Shown here in pieces: positions 1-12,239 of a DNA stretch of 64,000 nucleotides (within the stretch, counting starts at the first letter, position 1; the number at the start of each line of letters is the position of its first letter). The translations under genes were made by a program, and so were the position numbers. The notes beneath the pieces are model-generated. The model was not told the DNA's origin, ran no database searches, and saw only the letters and a list, made by a program, of their open reading frames with translations. Source of the DNA: Bidens hawaiensis. Taxonomy: Eukaryota; Streptophyta; Magnoliopsida; Asterales; Asteraceae. The stretch lies in assembly GCA_021521415.1 (NCBI GenBank), contig JAIQDT010006491.1:62001-126000 (forward strand). The letters run 5' to 3'.

Positions 1-1372
1 GAACATCATGTGGAAAATTATCATTGATAATTTCCTCGTGGTGTCCTTTTGAAGCTGGGCATTCTAAGCGCGAAAGATGGCCTGCGGCTACATTTTCTGC
101 TCCTTTTTTGTCGTTAACTTCAATGTCGAATTCTTGGAGTAGTAGAATCCATCGGATGAGTCTGGGTTTTGCATATTGTTTGTTGAAGAGGTATCTTATG
201 GTGGCATGTTCGGTGTATACTATGGTTTTGGAAAGAACTAGGTAGGATCTAAACTTTTCAAAGGCGAAAACTACTGCTAATAACTCTTTTTCTGTTGTAG
301 TGTAATTTTCTTGTGCATCATTAAGAGTTTTACTAGCATAGTAAATTGGGTGAAAATGTTTTTCTTTGCGTTGTACGAGTACGGCTCCAACTGCAAAGTC
401 ACTTGCATCGCACATGATCTCGAATGAAGGGTCCAATCGGGTGTAGTCATGATTGGTGCGTTGACAAGTTTGTCTTTTAATATGTTGAATGATTCAACAC
501 ATTCTTCAGAGAAAACGAATGGTGCGTATTTCTCTAGAAGTTTGGTCATAGGTCTAGCAATTTTGGAGAAGTCTTTTATGAAGCGGCGGTAGAAGCCTGC
601 GTGACCAAGAAAACTTCTAATGGCTCTGACTGAAGTTGGTGGTGGAAGTTTGGATATGGTTTCTATTTTGGCCCTATCAACTTCTAGTCCTGCTTGGGAT
701 ATCTTGTGACCTAGAACGATGCCTTCTTTGACCATAAAATAACATTTTTCCCAGTTGAGTACTAAGTTTACTTCTTCACACCTAGCCAACATTTTGTCTA
801 GGTTTTTCAGACAATGATCAAAGGAGTCTCCGAAGAATGAGAAGTAGTACATGAAAACTTTCATAGAGTGCTTGATCATTTCATGAAAGATGGCCACCAT
901 GCAACGTTGGAAGGTGGCTGGAGCATTACATAATCCAAATGGCATTCTTCGGTAGGCGAAGGTTCCATACGGACATATGAAGGTGGTTTTCTCCTGATCC
1001 TCATGAGCGATGGGAATTTGAAAGTATCCGGAGAATCCATCAAGAAAACAGTAGAACATTTTCCCAGATAATCGCTCAAGTATTTGGTCGATGAATGGAA
1101 GTGGGAAATGATCTTTTCTTGTGGCGTCATTAAGCTTTTAGTAATCAATACAAACTCGCCAGCCTGTGATGGTTCTCATTGGTATCAACTCGTTCTTCTC
1201 GTTCATTACGACCGATTCCTCCTTTCTTGGGTACTACTTGAACTGGACTTACCCAAGGTGAATCCGAGATTGGGTAGATTAATCCGGCATCAAGCAGTCC
1301 ACATCTTGCATGTTGGGATTGAGACGTCTTTGATGTTGGACCACGGGTTTGTATTCTTCTTCCATGAGGATT
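1..1372 (-). pseudogene. pol: Athila pol fragment: reverse transcriptase and RNase H, broken
   Basis: The open stretch at 277-1059 reads as the central and C-terminal reverse transcriptase plus connection. Visible blocks are the palm motif MPFGLCNAPATFQR, the LGHKIS motif and the FLGHAGFYRRFIKDFS block. The catalytic box, normally a pair of aspartates after a hydrophobic residue, reads FMYYFSFFGD here, so both catalytic aspartates are tyrosines. The N-terminal RT (about 1060-1372) is recognisable, including RVCIDY and KLNDATRKD, but holds several stops. Bases 1-276 still encode RNase H-like sequence (the block [11 protein letters not shown]) in another frame. The enzyme would have copied element RNA into DNA; this copy is dead. 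Confidence 0.85.
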
Positions 1373-2425
1373 TTAGTGAGTACAAAAGGAGGGACTGATG
1401 CCCTTGATATCCATGATATTCCATGCGATAGCCTTCTTATGGTTTTTGAGAACCTTAAGAAGTTCGTCTTTCTCTTTTTGAGAAGGGTGAGATGAAATAA
1501 TTACTGGAAGTTGAGAGTCTTTTTCTAGAAAGGCGTATTCGAGATGTTTTGGTAATTCTTTTAACTCTAAGGCTGGTGGTTCTTTAATTGATGGTTTTGA
1601 TTTTTCATTACATTCAGTGATCTCATATACTATTTCTGATGTATCCTGATAGTTATTGATAGTATTGAGATTATCATTTTCTAAATTGGGTTTGGTAATA
1701 GTGTCAGTTAAGATTTGCGTTTCTAATGAGGTATTAATGGAAGATTTTCGCACACAGCAACTCACGATAGAATCGATTATATCGACACAGTATAATGTGT
1801 CATCGTGATGTTGCGGATATTGCATAGATTTTCCTATGTCAAAAGTGATTGCCTCGTCATTGACCCTGAGAGTGAGTTTGCCGGTGAAAACATCACTTAT
1901 AGCCTTTGCGGTGGCTAAAAAGGGTCTTCCTAAAATCAGAGGTACACTTTTGTCTTCCTCCATGTCTAGAATCACAAAATCTACTTGGGAAACAAACTTG
2001 TCTATTTTGACAAGCATGTTTTCAACAATGCCCCGAGGATATTTAACAGATCGGTCAGCTAACTGAATGCTCATGCGGGTGGGCTTTGGTTCTCCTATCC
2101 CTAGTTTTGCAAAAACCGCATAAGGCATTAAATTAATACTATCTCCTAGGTCAGCCAGGGCATTGCTAACAGACAAAGTTCCTATGAGACAAGGGATAGT
2201 AAAACTCCCTGGATCGGTCATTTTTGGCGGCAGCTTGCTTTGGAGGACAGCTGAACATTCTTTACTCAAGGTGACATGTGAGAGCTCCTCCGGCTTCCTT
2301 TTGTTGGTCAACACTTCTTTGAGAAACTTTGCATAGTTCGGCATTTGAGCAATGGCTACGACGAAAGGGATGTTGATGTGGAGTTGTTTGAAGAGTTCTA
2401 AAAACTTCCCGTACTGAGCTTCCAA
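1373..2425 (-). pseudogene. Athila aspartic protease region of gag-pol
   Basis: This 350-residue open frame carries the Athila-type retropepsin region, with a DLGDSINLMPY block at about residues 92-102 where family members usually have DLGAS. It continues with LADRSVKYPRGI and VPLILGRPFLATA, which is the C-terminal flap and dimer strand. It ends near the linker before the RT. The protease would cleave the polyprotein. The Ala-to-Asp change next to the active-site Asp-Leu-Gly is unusual and may inactivate it. The frame should be continuous with gag upstream and RT downstream, but both joins are broken by stops or frameshifts. No independent start is expected; the listed Met is only the first in the open stretch. 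Confidence 0.75.
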
Positions 2426-2521
2426 TCTCTCTTGTTTTAGCCGTCCAGGGTATGGAATAGGTGGAACATAAGTTCGGACTGGTTCCTTAGGTTGTACAGT
2501 GCCTGTCGGGATCAGTCTTTC

Positions 2522-4082
2522 CTACATTTTCTTAGGGGATTCCTTTTCCATAACTGGTTCTGAAGTTGGTGAGGCAACAGTGGTTGTGCCACTTCTTAAT
2601 GTAACAGAGTTGGCTGCTGCATTTGGGTTTGTTATAGTGTTGCCTGGAAAAGCGTCGGGTGATCTTTCTGACAATTGTCGGGCAATCTGTTCGATCTGAG
2701 TTTCTAGATACCGCAATGATGCTTGTTGACTTTTGAGGTCGGCTTCAAGTTTTAACAATACTCCGCTGATATCAACAGCTCTTGAGTCGGCCTTCTTCTC
2801 TGCTTCATTTGTTTTGGTTATGAGTTGGATTAACATCTCTTCGATCTTTGAGTAGCTTGGGTTTTGATGGTTACTGGACTTTGATCTTGGAATTGAGGTT
2901 TAGGCTGGAAGGGTTGATTCATTGGTCTGTTTTCAAATCCGGGTAAAGGTTGAGTGTTGCCTCCATCTTTCCAGCTGAAATTCGGGTGTTTCTCCATCCT
3001 GGATTGTAGTTGTTGCTGAAAGCGTTGTTCTGTAGGGCGATGAAATCGACTTCTTCCATGGCCATGATGACTTGTTTACAGTCACTCATATTATGATTTC
3101 CTCCACAAGTGTCACAGGTGAGTCTGGTTTTTGATAGTTCTGCTTGAAGTTGTTCGAATTTTTTAGAAAGGGCTTCAATCAGTGCTGTGACAAGAGTGTT
3201 GGAATCAATGTGGTGTATTCCTTTATGGGTAGGTGTAGATCTTGGTGGGTTGTAAGCAAAACTCTTCTTTGCGGCTTTCTCCAGGACTTCAAATGCTTCG
3301 TTAGGTGATTTGGATCCCAGGTCTCCACCAGTGATTTGGTCGATGGCCTGTTTGTTTTGACTAGATTGTGTGTCAAAGAAAGTTTGAACTTGTAACCATA
3401 CGCTCAGTCCATGATGTGGACATCTTCTCAGAAGACTTTTGTCTCTTTCCCATGCTGCGTGTAACGATTCATCATAATCGGTCCGGAATCCAGTAATGCT
3501 AGCTCGGTATTTGGCAGTTTTATCAGGCGGAAAATATTTGAGGAGAAACTGTTCAACCATCTGGTCCCAAGTGGTGATGGAACTAGAGGATATAGATTCT
3601 ATCCATTCTAGGGCTTGACCCCTTAGAGAGAAAGGAAAGAGTTTGTGTTTGATTTGATCGTCTGAACAGTTCTGGATTTTAAAGGTTCTGCAGATTCGTA
3701 AGAATCGAGATATGTGAGAAAGAAGGTCTTCGTCGAGGAGACCATGAAATTGAACTGAATTTTCTACCATATGAATGGTGCTTGATTTGATTTCGATATT
3801 TTCGGTGATTTCGGGTGGAGCCACTCCATTGCCGTAGCCTTCGAGAGTTTGCTTGGCATACTGGCTCATGTTCGGCTCATTGTTCTGGGCCGCCATCATT
3901 TCTTCTGTTTGATTTTCTCCTGATGTGGTGGCGTCTACTGATTCGTCTTTGATTGCTTCGGCGGTTTCTATAGTCCGTTTACGAGTTCGTCGTCGAAAGA
4001 GTCGTTCCGGTTCAGAAATTGGAGAAACAAGCTCAGGCTCAAAAGTAGAGGACATACATGGGACTAAATCAAAATTAAACAC
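2522..4082 (-). pseudogene. gag: Athila gag, broken in two
   Basis: The main open frame (2919-4082, 387 residues) begins MFNFDLVPCMSS and carries the retrotransposon gag domain, with blocks FHGLLDEDLLSHISRFL, FPFSLRGQALEWI and FLLKYFPPDKTAKYR at about residues 114-200. A short zinc-knuckle-like cluster CDTCGGNHNMSDC lies near residues 327-339. The continuing piece 2522-2836 holds the linker LETQIEQIARQLSER that normally joins gag to protease, but in a separate open stretch, so the polyprotein is interrupted at 2837-2918. Gag would form the particle that packages element RNA. The start is supported by its position about 270 bases after the primer binding site. Confidence 0.8.
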
Positions 4083-4354
4083 TAAAGTAAAAGTTAGTTA
4101 AAGTTAGTACCTAAAGGTTAGTCTAATATTAAACTACGAGTTACGCTATGCTATTTTAAACTAAACTAAAGACTAAATTAATTAAGCTAGAGTAAGGTAA
4201 GGTAAATAAATGTAAAAAGTAGGCTAGCCGCAAAAGTATGTATTTTAATATTTAGTAAAAAAAATAAAGATAAAATAAAATAGAAGTTAAAAATTTATAC
4301 AATTATAGACAATGATTAAATTAAAACTTGGATCGTTCTTAGAAACGTACCGTG
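4083..4354 (-). other. Athila untranslated leader
   Basis: AT-rich leader between the primer binding site and the gag start, with no open frame of note. Short repeats of the type CTAAACTA are seen, but nothing else can be supported. Confidence 0.5.
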
Positions 4355-4372
4355 TCCCCGGCAACGGCGCCA
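4355..4372 (-). promoter_or_regulatory. Primer binding site, tRNA-Asp type
   Basis: On the minus strand this reads TGGCGCCGTTGCCGGGGA, the classical Athila-type primer binding site complementary to the 3' end of plant tRNA-Asp. It marks the boundary between the 5' LTR (to the right) and the leader (to the left), where minus-strand DNA synthesis would start. Confidence 0.85.
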
Positions 4373-4379
4373 AAAACTT

Positions 4380-5045
4380 TGATGTGTGCGTGCGTGTGGT
4401 ATAAAATACGATAGGATGGGATGATTTGCTTTTGCACAAGATCGTGTTTTAAATTTATAAAAGTGATTTCTACAAAGACTAAACACACACAAAATAGGCA
4501 AGTGTACCTATCGTATATGTAGAATAGTATTGGTAAGAACCAAGTATCGATCCGTGGACACAAATGATTCTAATGATAAATCGTTGTTTTACTTTAATCG
4601 AAGGTTTTAGTCATTTTGGGGTTAATTTTTGTGAACTTTTTATAAAATGTAAATACTTATATATAATATATAGGTGACCAAGACAAGAGATTCTAACGAT
4701 TTGTTCAATTATGCGAAGGTTACCATCTAAGTTCAATAATCCACTCCATTTTAGCATTGATAATTGATATATAAACATGTGGTAGACTTGCCGTAATAAT
4801 ATATGATAGATATCGCCTTAAGCCTTAAGTGAGCATCTTTGGCACGAAGGAGGTAGCATGCGCATTTTAAAGTCCATCCTTTCTTAATGTCGTGCCACCT
4901 CAATAATGTCAATTTAAGTTGGCAAGTAGTTTCGTAAAGTAGAAAGATTATGATTGACTTCGATTTCTCAAATACCAATTCTAACAACTTCGGGTGGTTG
5001 TAGTTAACTCACACAACCTCCCCTTGGTTGATTTATGTAGGTTAT
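4380..5045 (-). repeat. Athila 5' LTR, inner (U5-side) part
   Basis: This is the LTR part next to the primer binding site; the inner edge is set near 4380, where the plus strand begins TGATGTG. It is AT-rich with no gene. It is cut at 5045 by the chromovirus insertion, whose target duplication GTTAT (5041-5045) is the last LTR sequence here. The rest of the LTR continues at 15660. Confidence 0.6.
5041..5045. repeat. Target-site duplication GTTAT, left copy
   Basis: GTTAT directly precedes the TGTCACACC terminus of the chromovirus, and the same five bases follow the far end of the element at 15655-15659. Confidence 0.9.
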
Positions 5046-7470
5046 TGTCACACCCCGACCAAAGGCGGCGGAACATGTTGGGGTGCAACGATTGCTCATA
5101 AGCGCATGACACTATTTAAAGCGACAATATTTAACAGACTCATTTCATTCCACAACATCGAAAATGTCACATAACCAAATACTCATAAGTCAAATACAAC
5201 AAAATATAACAAAATATAGCAAATCAAATATTGTTCATTTTTGCTAATATCCTAATGGTATTTGTGACGTTTTCTTCACCGAACTCCAAAATCAACCTAG
5301 ATGCAAACCTGTAACATTTCATAAGATAAAGTTTATCAACACAAAGGTTGGTGAGCAATTCATAAGTTTGAACAATAGATATATAGTATGAAAAGCCACA
5401 AAACTAGTATACAAAACCATAAATAATAGCTATAAACTTGGATAAATAGTTATCACTAACAAGTTAGCGACACCCAACTATAAGGGGTTGCCAAATAGTT
5501 TAGGATTTTATAGTTATCGTTAATTGTATTACGTTAACGACACCTTGCCATGAGGGGTTGCCAAATGGTCTAGGATTTATAGTTCCACCATCCAAAAGCG
5601 ATAAACACATAGGCAAATAAGCATAGAACACCAAATCGAGCAATTATTCAAGTAAAATATACAACAAAATTTGTGGTTTAAGACTCAAGTATAAAGCATT
5701 TGATTTGAATAAGTATGAAATGTCACCCCAAAAACAAAAGATAGAAAACGGGGTATGAAGTTACTCACGTTCAAGTATAAAACTTGATCGGTAAAAGTTG
5801 AATAACCGGATGGATGAAATTTTACGAGCAGGCCTAAATGACAATGAAATCTTGGATTTAGAATGGTTGTCTTGAAGATCTTTAAATAAAATAATTGTTG
5901 CAAAAAGTAAACAATTAAAGTTCAAGGTTTAAAATGTAACTATTTAAGAATTTATACTAAGAATCCTTTAGTAAGTTTGCTCGAAACCAGGTTAAAGTAT
6001 CTAACCTTAATATTTACTTAACCAATGTTAAGTAATAAGGTGGGAAAAATGCTAAAATGCAAGTTCCTTTGGGACAAAAATACTAAAACGGGTTTTTAAC
6101 GAGTGTTCGGGTTGTCGATTCGGGTCTTGACAAATGGTCAAACCCAAAGTCAACTTTCCAACATATTAATTGTTATGAGATAACTCATTAAAATATACTA
6201 ACACTTAACCAAGTATGTAGATCTATTGTTTAGACCTAACAACGCACGTTAAGCGAGTGTTCGGTTTTGTCGGTCCAAACTATGTGATGAGATCAAGTTG
6301 GATCCAACAATTCCAAGTACTTAAGAAAATAATGAAAATCAGTTTGTAAACTATTTTTAAAGAAATATACAAGTCTTGATAGCTAAAAACCCACTTGTGT
6401 GTCTTAAGCGAGTAAAAGTCGGTATAGTCTGGTTTGGTTCGGTCTCCATCTCACAAATAGTTCATAGATGGTTTCTACATACCCAAATATCATAGAACTT
6501 TTATATTGATTTATAAATGAAGAAAACTTAAATTTTACAACTAAAAAGTTAACTACAAGTCTTTTAAGCAAAAGTTTCGGTTTAGTTCGGTTTCCATCTC
6601 CCAACGAGTTCATAGATGGATTCCATATGCTTAATATCAAAGAACTTGTAAAAATGATTTTTGAAACTCAAATCTAGCAATAAACATGTTTAAACAACTA
6701 TTTTAACAAAACTAGTACACAAAAGTTCGGTTTTCGGTTTGGACTAGTTTCGGTTAAGCCGAGGTTAGTCTTATACAAACCCACACCATGGAACTTGTAA
6801 ATAAGATGAACAAACTAAAACGGTTAGAAGTTAGTCATAAGTGATATGTATAATAAGTTATGTGTGTGTATATATATATATATATATCAAGAACACGAAG
6901 TCCTCCATGAAGCCTTGCCTTATGACATTCGAAACTTAACCAACCGGAGTCGGTGAAGTAACAAATAAAGGAAACAAGGGGTGTGTATTATATATATTTT
7001 GTACCACCATATTCAAGTGTTAGTAATATTAGATGAACAAGTTAAAATGAAAGACTATAGTTAGTTGACCTTAAGAAATCAAAATAACAAAATGTTGAAG
7101 ATGAATACTTGGATTTGAGAGAGATTTTGGAGAAGATGAACAACCAAAATGGTGTATGGAGCCTTTCTTTTATAATGGTAAGAGTATGGTTCATACAAAT
7201 AGGGAAAAGATGCATGTGATGGTTGAAATGGTCAAACAAGTTTTTGGTAAATGGCAATAATAGTCCCCAAAGTTTGGTTTAAGTCATTTTAAGGAGTTTT
7301 AAGGACCAAAAAGAATGTTTTCAAGACCCAACAAGTGTAAAACAATATTGTAACATAAAATCCATCATTTTTATTATATGATAAGCTTTGGTTTACAAAA
7401 TGGGTCGGTTTACATGATAAACGAATACAAAAACGAATACAAACGAGACCCGAAATTGACGAATGTCACA
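5046..7470 (-). repeat. Chromovirus 3' LTR
   Basis: This 2425 bp LTR shares near-identity along its length with 13202-15654. It contains an internal imperfect duplication at about 5460-5585 (two copies of a unit containing GGGGTTGCCAAAT), a second one at about 6415-6640, and a short TA run near 6875. Open frames inside it are chance. Confidence 0.92.
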
Positions 7471-7488
7471 GTATCCCCTACTTTAGGA
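7471..7488 (-). promoter_or_regulatory. Polypurine tract of the chromovirus
   Basis: On the minus strand the bases just inside the 3' LTR read AAAGTAGGGGATAC, a purine-rich stretch in the right place to prime plus-strand synthesis. Confidence 0.6.
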
Positions 7489-7503
7489 AATTTCGTCCCG
7501 AAA

Positions 7504-9867
7504 TTAAGATGATGATGATGAAAACAAGTGTGGATACTTCTCCTTCATTGTGTCTTCTCGTTCCCAAGTGAACTCCGCGCCACGACGTGATTCCCATCGA
7601 ACTTTGACTAACCGAATACGACTACACTTGGTTTTCTTCTCGCTGCGATCCATGATCTCAACGGGTCGTTCAACCATGATCATCGACTCATCGACATGTA
7701 CTTCGTCGAGAGGTATATGGAGATTACCCTCGGCTAAGCACTTCTTAAGATTTGATACATGAAAAGTCGGATGAACACCGGCGAGTTCTTCCGGTAGTTC
7801 AAGTCGATAAGCCACCTTCCCAACACGTTCAAGGATTTTAAAAGGACCAACGAAACGAGGAGCTAGTTTACCCTTTTTTCCAAAACGGACTACCCCCTTC
7901 CAAGGAGATACTTTTAAAAGGACAATATCGTCAACATTAAATTCGATAGGTTTTCGCCGTATATCGGCGTAACTCTTTTGACGATTTCTAGCCGCTAGGA
8001 GATTCTTACGGATTTGATTAATGACATCGGTGGCTTCTTGGACAATCTCGGGTCCCGTGATTTGAGCTTCACCGATTTCGTTCCAACAAATCGGGGAACG
8101 ACATTTACGACCGTAAAGAGCTTGAAAAGGAGCCACATCAATGCTAGAGTGGTAGCTATTGTTGTAGGAGAACTCGATGAACGGAAGATGAGAATCCCAA
8201 TTCCCACCAAAATCAAGAACACATGCTCGTAGCATATCCTCGAGTTTTTGGATTGTACGTTCGGATTGACCGTCCGTTTGAGGATGATAAGCGGTGCTAA
8301 GATCGAGACGTGTTCCCAAAGATTCTTGAAGAGATCGCCAAAAATGAGAGGTAAAACGGGCATCGCGATCGGAGATGATAGACAATGGCAAACCATGTCG
8401 ACACACGATTTCCCGAACATAGATTTGAGCAAGCTGCTCGACAGAGTACTTCTCGCGAATCGGAATGAAATGAGCAGATTTGGTTAATCGATCAATGACC
8501 ACCCAAATGCTATTGTTGCCTTTCTGGGTTTTGGGTAATTTGATGATAAAGTCCATAGCAATTTCTTCCCAATTCCAAACGAGAATCGGTGGTTGCTCGA
8601 GTAGACCAAAAGGTCTTTGATGTTCGGCTTTGACTTTCGAGCAAGTAAGATATTTAGATACAAACAACGCTACGTCCTTTTTCATACCCGGCCACCAAAA
8701 GGTGGCACGAAGATCGAAATACATCTTATCCGCACCGGGATGAACGGAATAATGAGAATTATGAGCTTCGTCGAGAATACAAGTACGAATGTCATCGCGA
8801 TCGGGAACCCACAAACGATTGAGAAAATACAAAAGGCCATCGGGTTTGGTTTCGAGTTGAAGTTCGGCTCCACATGACATTTCGTCGTACATATTTCCTT
8901 CTTCGACGGAGGTACGTTGAGCTTGAAAGATACGAATTTGAAGATCGGTTTGAACAATGACGCTTAGAAGCAGAACGGATTTAACATTAACCTTTCGACT
9001 TAAGGCATCGGCGACAACATTCGCTTTACCGGGGTGGTAGCGAATCTCGCAATCGTAATCACTAAGTAATTCGGCCCATCGTCGTTGTCTCATGTTGAGA
9101 TCTTTTTGGTCAAAAATGTGTTGAAGGCTTTTATGATCGGTAAAAACCACACATTTTGTTCCATAAAGGTAATGTCTCCAGATTTTGAGAGCGAAAACGA
9201 CGGCACCAAGTTCGAGATCGTGAGTCGTATAGCTCTTCTCGTTGACCTTAAGTTGCCTTGATGCGTATGCGATTACCTGACCTCGTTGCATAAGAACACA
9301 ACCAAGGCCTTGATAGGAGGCATCGCAAAATACAACAAAATCTTCGTTTCCATCGGGAAGGGTTAGAACGGTAGCATTGCAAAGCATGTCCTTGAGAGTA
9401 CAAAAGGCTTCCTCTTGCTTCGAACCCCAATCGAAGGGTTGTCCCTTATGGGTGAGAGAGGTAAGAGGCAAAGAGATTTTGGAAAAATTCCGAATGAAAC
9501 GACGATAATATCCGGCCAAACCGAGGAAGGATCGAATTTCCGTGGGAGTCGTTGGAGTTTTCCAATCCTTAACGGCCTCAAATTTAGCGGGATCAACATG
9601 AATACATTTGTCGTTTATGATATGTTCCAAAAATTGAACTTCCTCGAGCCAAAATTCACATTTGGAGAATTTTGCATAGAGTTGTTCGTTTCTAAGGAGC
9701 TCGAGAATGGAACGCAAATGATGTTCATGTTCGGCTTTGGATTTAGAAAAGATAAGGATCTCATCATTAAAGACAATAACGAATTTATCAAGGAATGGTT
9801 TGCATACGCGATTCATGAGGTCCATAAATACCGCGGGTGCATTTGTTAACCCGAATGGCATAACCAA
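7504..9867 (-). pseudogene. pol: Chromovirus pol: RT C-terminal half, RNase H, integrase, chromodomain
   Basis: This 787-residue open frame continues the upstream gag-pro-RT frame after a one-base shift. It starts in the RT palm ([12 protein letters not shown]). The catalytic box at residues 33-36 reads FNDE where the family has a hydrophobic residue followed by Asp-Asp, so the second aspartate is a glutamate. Next come RNase H ([12 protein letters not shown], then DALSRK), the integrase zinc region ([10 protein letters not shown], then [11 protein letters not shown]), and the integrase core with [10 protein letters not shown] and QTDGQSERT. The C-terminal part [16 protein letters not shown] resembles a chromodomain. 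The integrase would insert element DNA; the chromodomain is thought to steer insertion to heterochromatin. The listed start Met is inside RT and is not a real start. Confidence 0.88.
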
Positions 9868-12239
9868 AAATTCGAAATGTCCATATCGAGTACGGAAAGC
9901 GGTTTTTGAATGTCTTCTTCGCGAACACGCAATTGATGATAACCCGATCGAAGATCAATTTTGGAGAAACAAGTTGCACCTTGAAGTTGGTCGAATAAGT
10001 CGTCGATACGTGGCAATGGATAACGATTTTTAATAGTAAGCTTGTTAAGTTCACGATAATCAATGCACATACGAAACGAACCATCCTTCTTTTTCACGAA
10101 GAGAACGGGAGCTCCCCAAGGAGAAGAGCTTGGACGAATGAAGCCTTTATCTGAAAGTTCTTCGAGTTGGTTTGACAATTCTTGCATTTTCGACGGGGCT
10201 AGACAATAAGGAGCCTTGGCCACGGGCATCGCGCCGGGCACAAGATCGATTTGGAATTCAATCGGACGAACGGGAGGAAGACCGGTAACATCATCGGGAA
10301 AGACATCAAGGAAATCACGAACAATAGGAATATCTTGAATCTTCCTTTCCTTTTTGTCTTTTTTCACCGAGAGAGCTAGAAACGGAACATACTTTTGGCG
10401 TAGGTACTTTTGCGATTGAGCACACGACATGAGATTTAGCCTTCGGGGCGTTGCGTTTCCAAAGACCTTAAGAATTTTACCGTTGACGAGCGGGGTGCGA
10501 ATGAATTTATCAAAACAAACGACTTCGGCACGGTGCAAAGATAACCAATCCATGCCTACTATGACATCGAAGCTACCCATTTGCATCGGGATGAGATCAA
10601 TGGAGAATTTATGCTTAGAAAGAATAAGAGAACAATCGCGGACGACGGAATTGATGGTAATAGAATTTCCATTGGCGACTTCAACAGAGAACGGTCGGGA
10701 AAGTTTAGTTCGAGACATCGCAAGTTTCGACTCAAATTTCAAATAAATAAAAATTCTATCGGCACCGGTATCAAATAAAATAGAATCCAAATGATAGTTC
10801 ACCAAAAACATACCATTCACAACATCGTTTTCCACTTGAGCTTGATTTGCATTCATCATAAAAGCTCGCCCTTGATTACCATGGTTGACTTGTGGTGCTT
10901 GTTGTGGAGGTGGAGGTGGTGCTTGGATGGGTTGGATGAGTGGTGCATTGAGTTGGGGAATTTGGGGTTGGTAGGTTTGAACTTGGTAAGCTTGCGTTTG
11001 GTAGTAAGGTACGGTCACGGTTTGGTTAGCAAAGGTGAGTCGAGGGAAATTGTTGCGGAAATGGTTTGGATCTCCACAATTGTAACAAGCTCGGGGTGGT
11101 TGGGGTTGGTTTGGTGGGTAGGGTGCATATCGGTTTTGGGAATTTTGGGGAAAAGTTCTTGGTTGGTTTGGTTGGTTAGGTTGGTTAGGTTGGTTTGCTT
11201 GGGTTCGTAGTGGGGATCGACATGTGGTGTTGAGATGGCCAAGTCGATTACAAATGGTACATTGGCGACAAGGCGGGTTTGTTGGGTGGTGAAGTTGGCA
11301 AGTGTTACATAGCGGGGAGTTCCCAACATAAGGTTTTCGGTTTTGAGGGAGGGTTTGGGTTTGTTGTTGTGGTTGAAGTTGGGTGACGACATAATTTCGG
11401 TAGTTGGTTTTGGGTTTCTTTTTGTTGTTGTTGTTGTTGTTGTGTCGGGAAGAGTTTGAGTAGTTAATGGCTTGTGGTGTGTGTTCAACCTTGGTTTGGG
11501 GAGCGGGCTCGGGCTTGTCTTTCTCACTTGCTTTCTTGAGGGTTAGGGTACCCGCCTTCACGTGATTTTCCGATAGCCAACCGGCTAACGTGATGGCTTC
11601 CTCAAGGTTCGCGGGTTTGCTACTCATGACCGAGTCCCGGATTTTCATCGGTAAACCCCCAATATATTTGTCAATTTCACGTTCGGGTGGGGTAACCAAG
11701 TGAGGTACAAGAACACTTAGCTCGTGGAAACGAAGCGAGTAAGCGGCGTTATCACCACTTTCTTGTTTTAGGTTCCAAAATTCTTCCTCAAGCTTTTGGA
11801 GCTCGTGTTTGGGACAGAATTTCTTCTTCATAAGTGCCTTGAGCTCGGCCCATGGAAGAGCCATGGCCACATCCGTACCTTGATGGTGCATAACACTACC
11901 CCACCATGTTAGGGCGGTTCCCCTAAACATGCTTGAAGCGAAGTTTGTCTTTTTTGCTTCGGGGCATTCGCTGTGTAAAAACACATTCTCCACATATTCG
12001 AACCATTGCAACAAGATAGTCGCACAGTTGGTTCCAAAGAATTCGGACGGGTTGGAACTGGTAAATTGTTTAAGCAGGTAGGATGCGGGTTTGGGTTCAA
12101 TAGGTGCAACAACGGGTGCGGGTTGGTTTGCTTGTATTTGGGTCATAAGTTCGGGAATCACCGCGGCCATTTTCTTGGCGACGAGAGCGGCCATACGTCG
12201 GGTGGAGTCATATCGCGGTTGGCGTCTTAGCGGAGGCAT
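9846..12239 (-). pseudogene. gag-pol: Chromovirus gag, protease and N-terminal RT
   Basis: A 797-residue frame begins [15 protein letters not shown], a plausible gag start. The gag domain covers roughly residues 60-260 (blocks [18 protein letters not shown] and [14 protein letters not shown]). Two CCHC-type knuckles follow: [14 protein letters not shown] looks complete, while [14 protein letters not shown] lacks the last cysteine. The protease active site is FDTGAD near residue 493, and RT begins after [13 protein letters not shown]. The frame leaves register at a run of five T (plus strand, 9903-9907): downstream, RT wording continues in the frame of 7504-9867, which fits loss of one base in the run. 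The product would be a truncated polyprotein. Confidence 0.88.

Noticed and set aside
4355..4372. tRNA gene fragment
   Set aside because: Only the tRNA 3' complement is present, as expected for a primer binding site; no cloverleaf around it.
10791..11210. Plus-strand frame of 139 codons rich in Leu/Gly/Val
   Set aside because: Antisense shadow of the Gln/Pro/Asn-rich gag region of the chromovirus.
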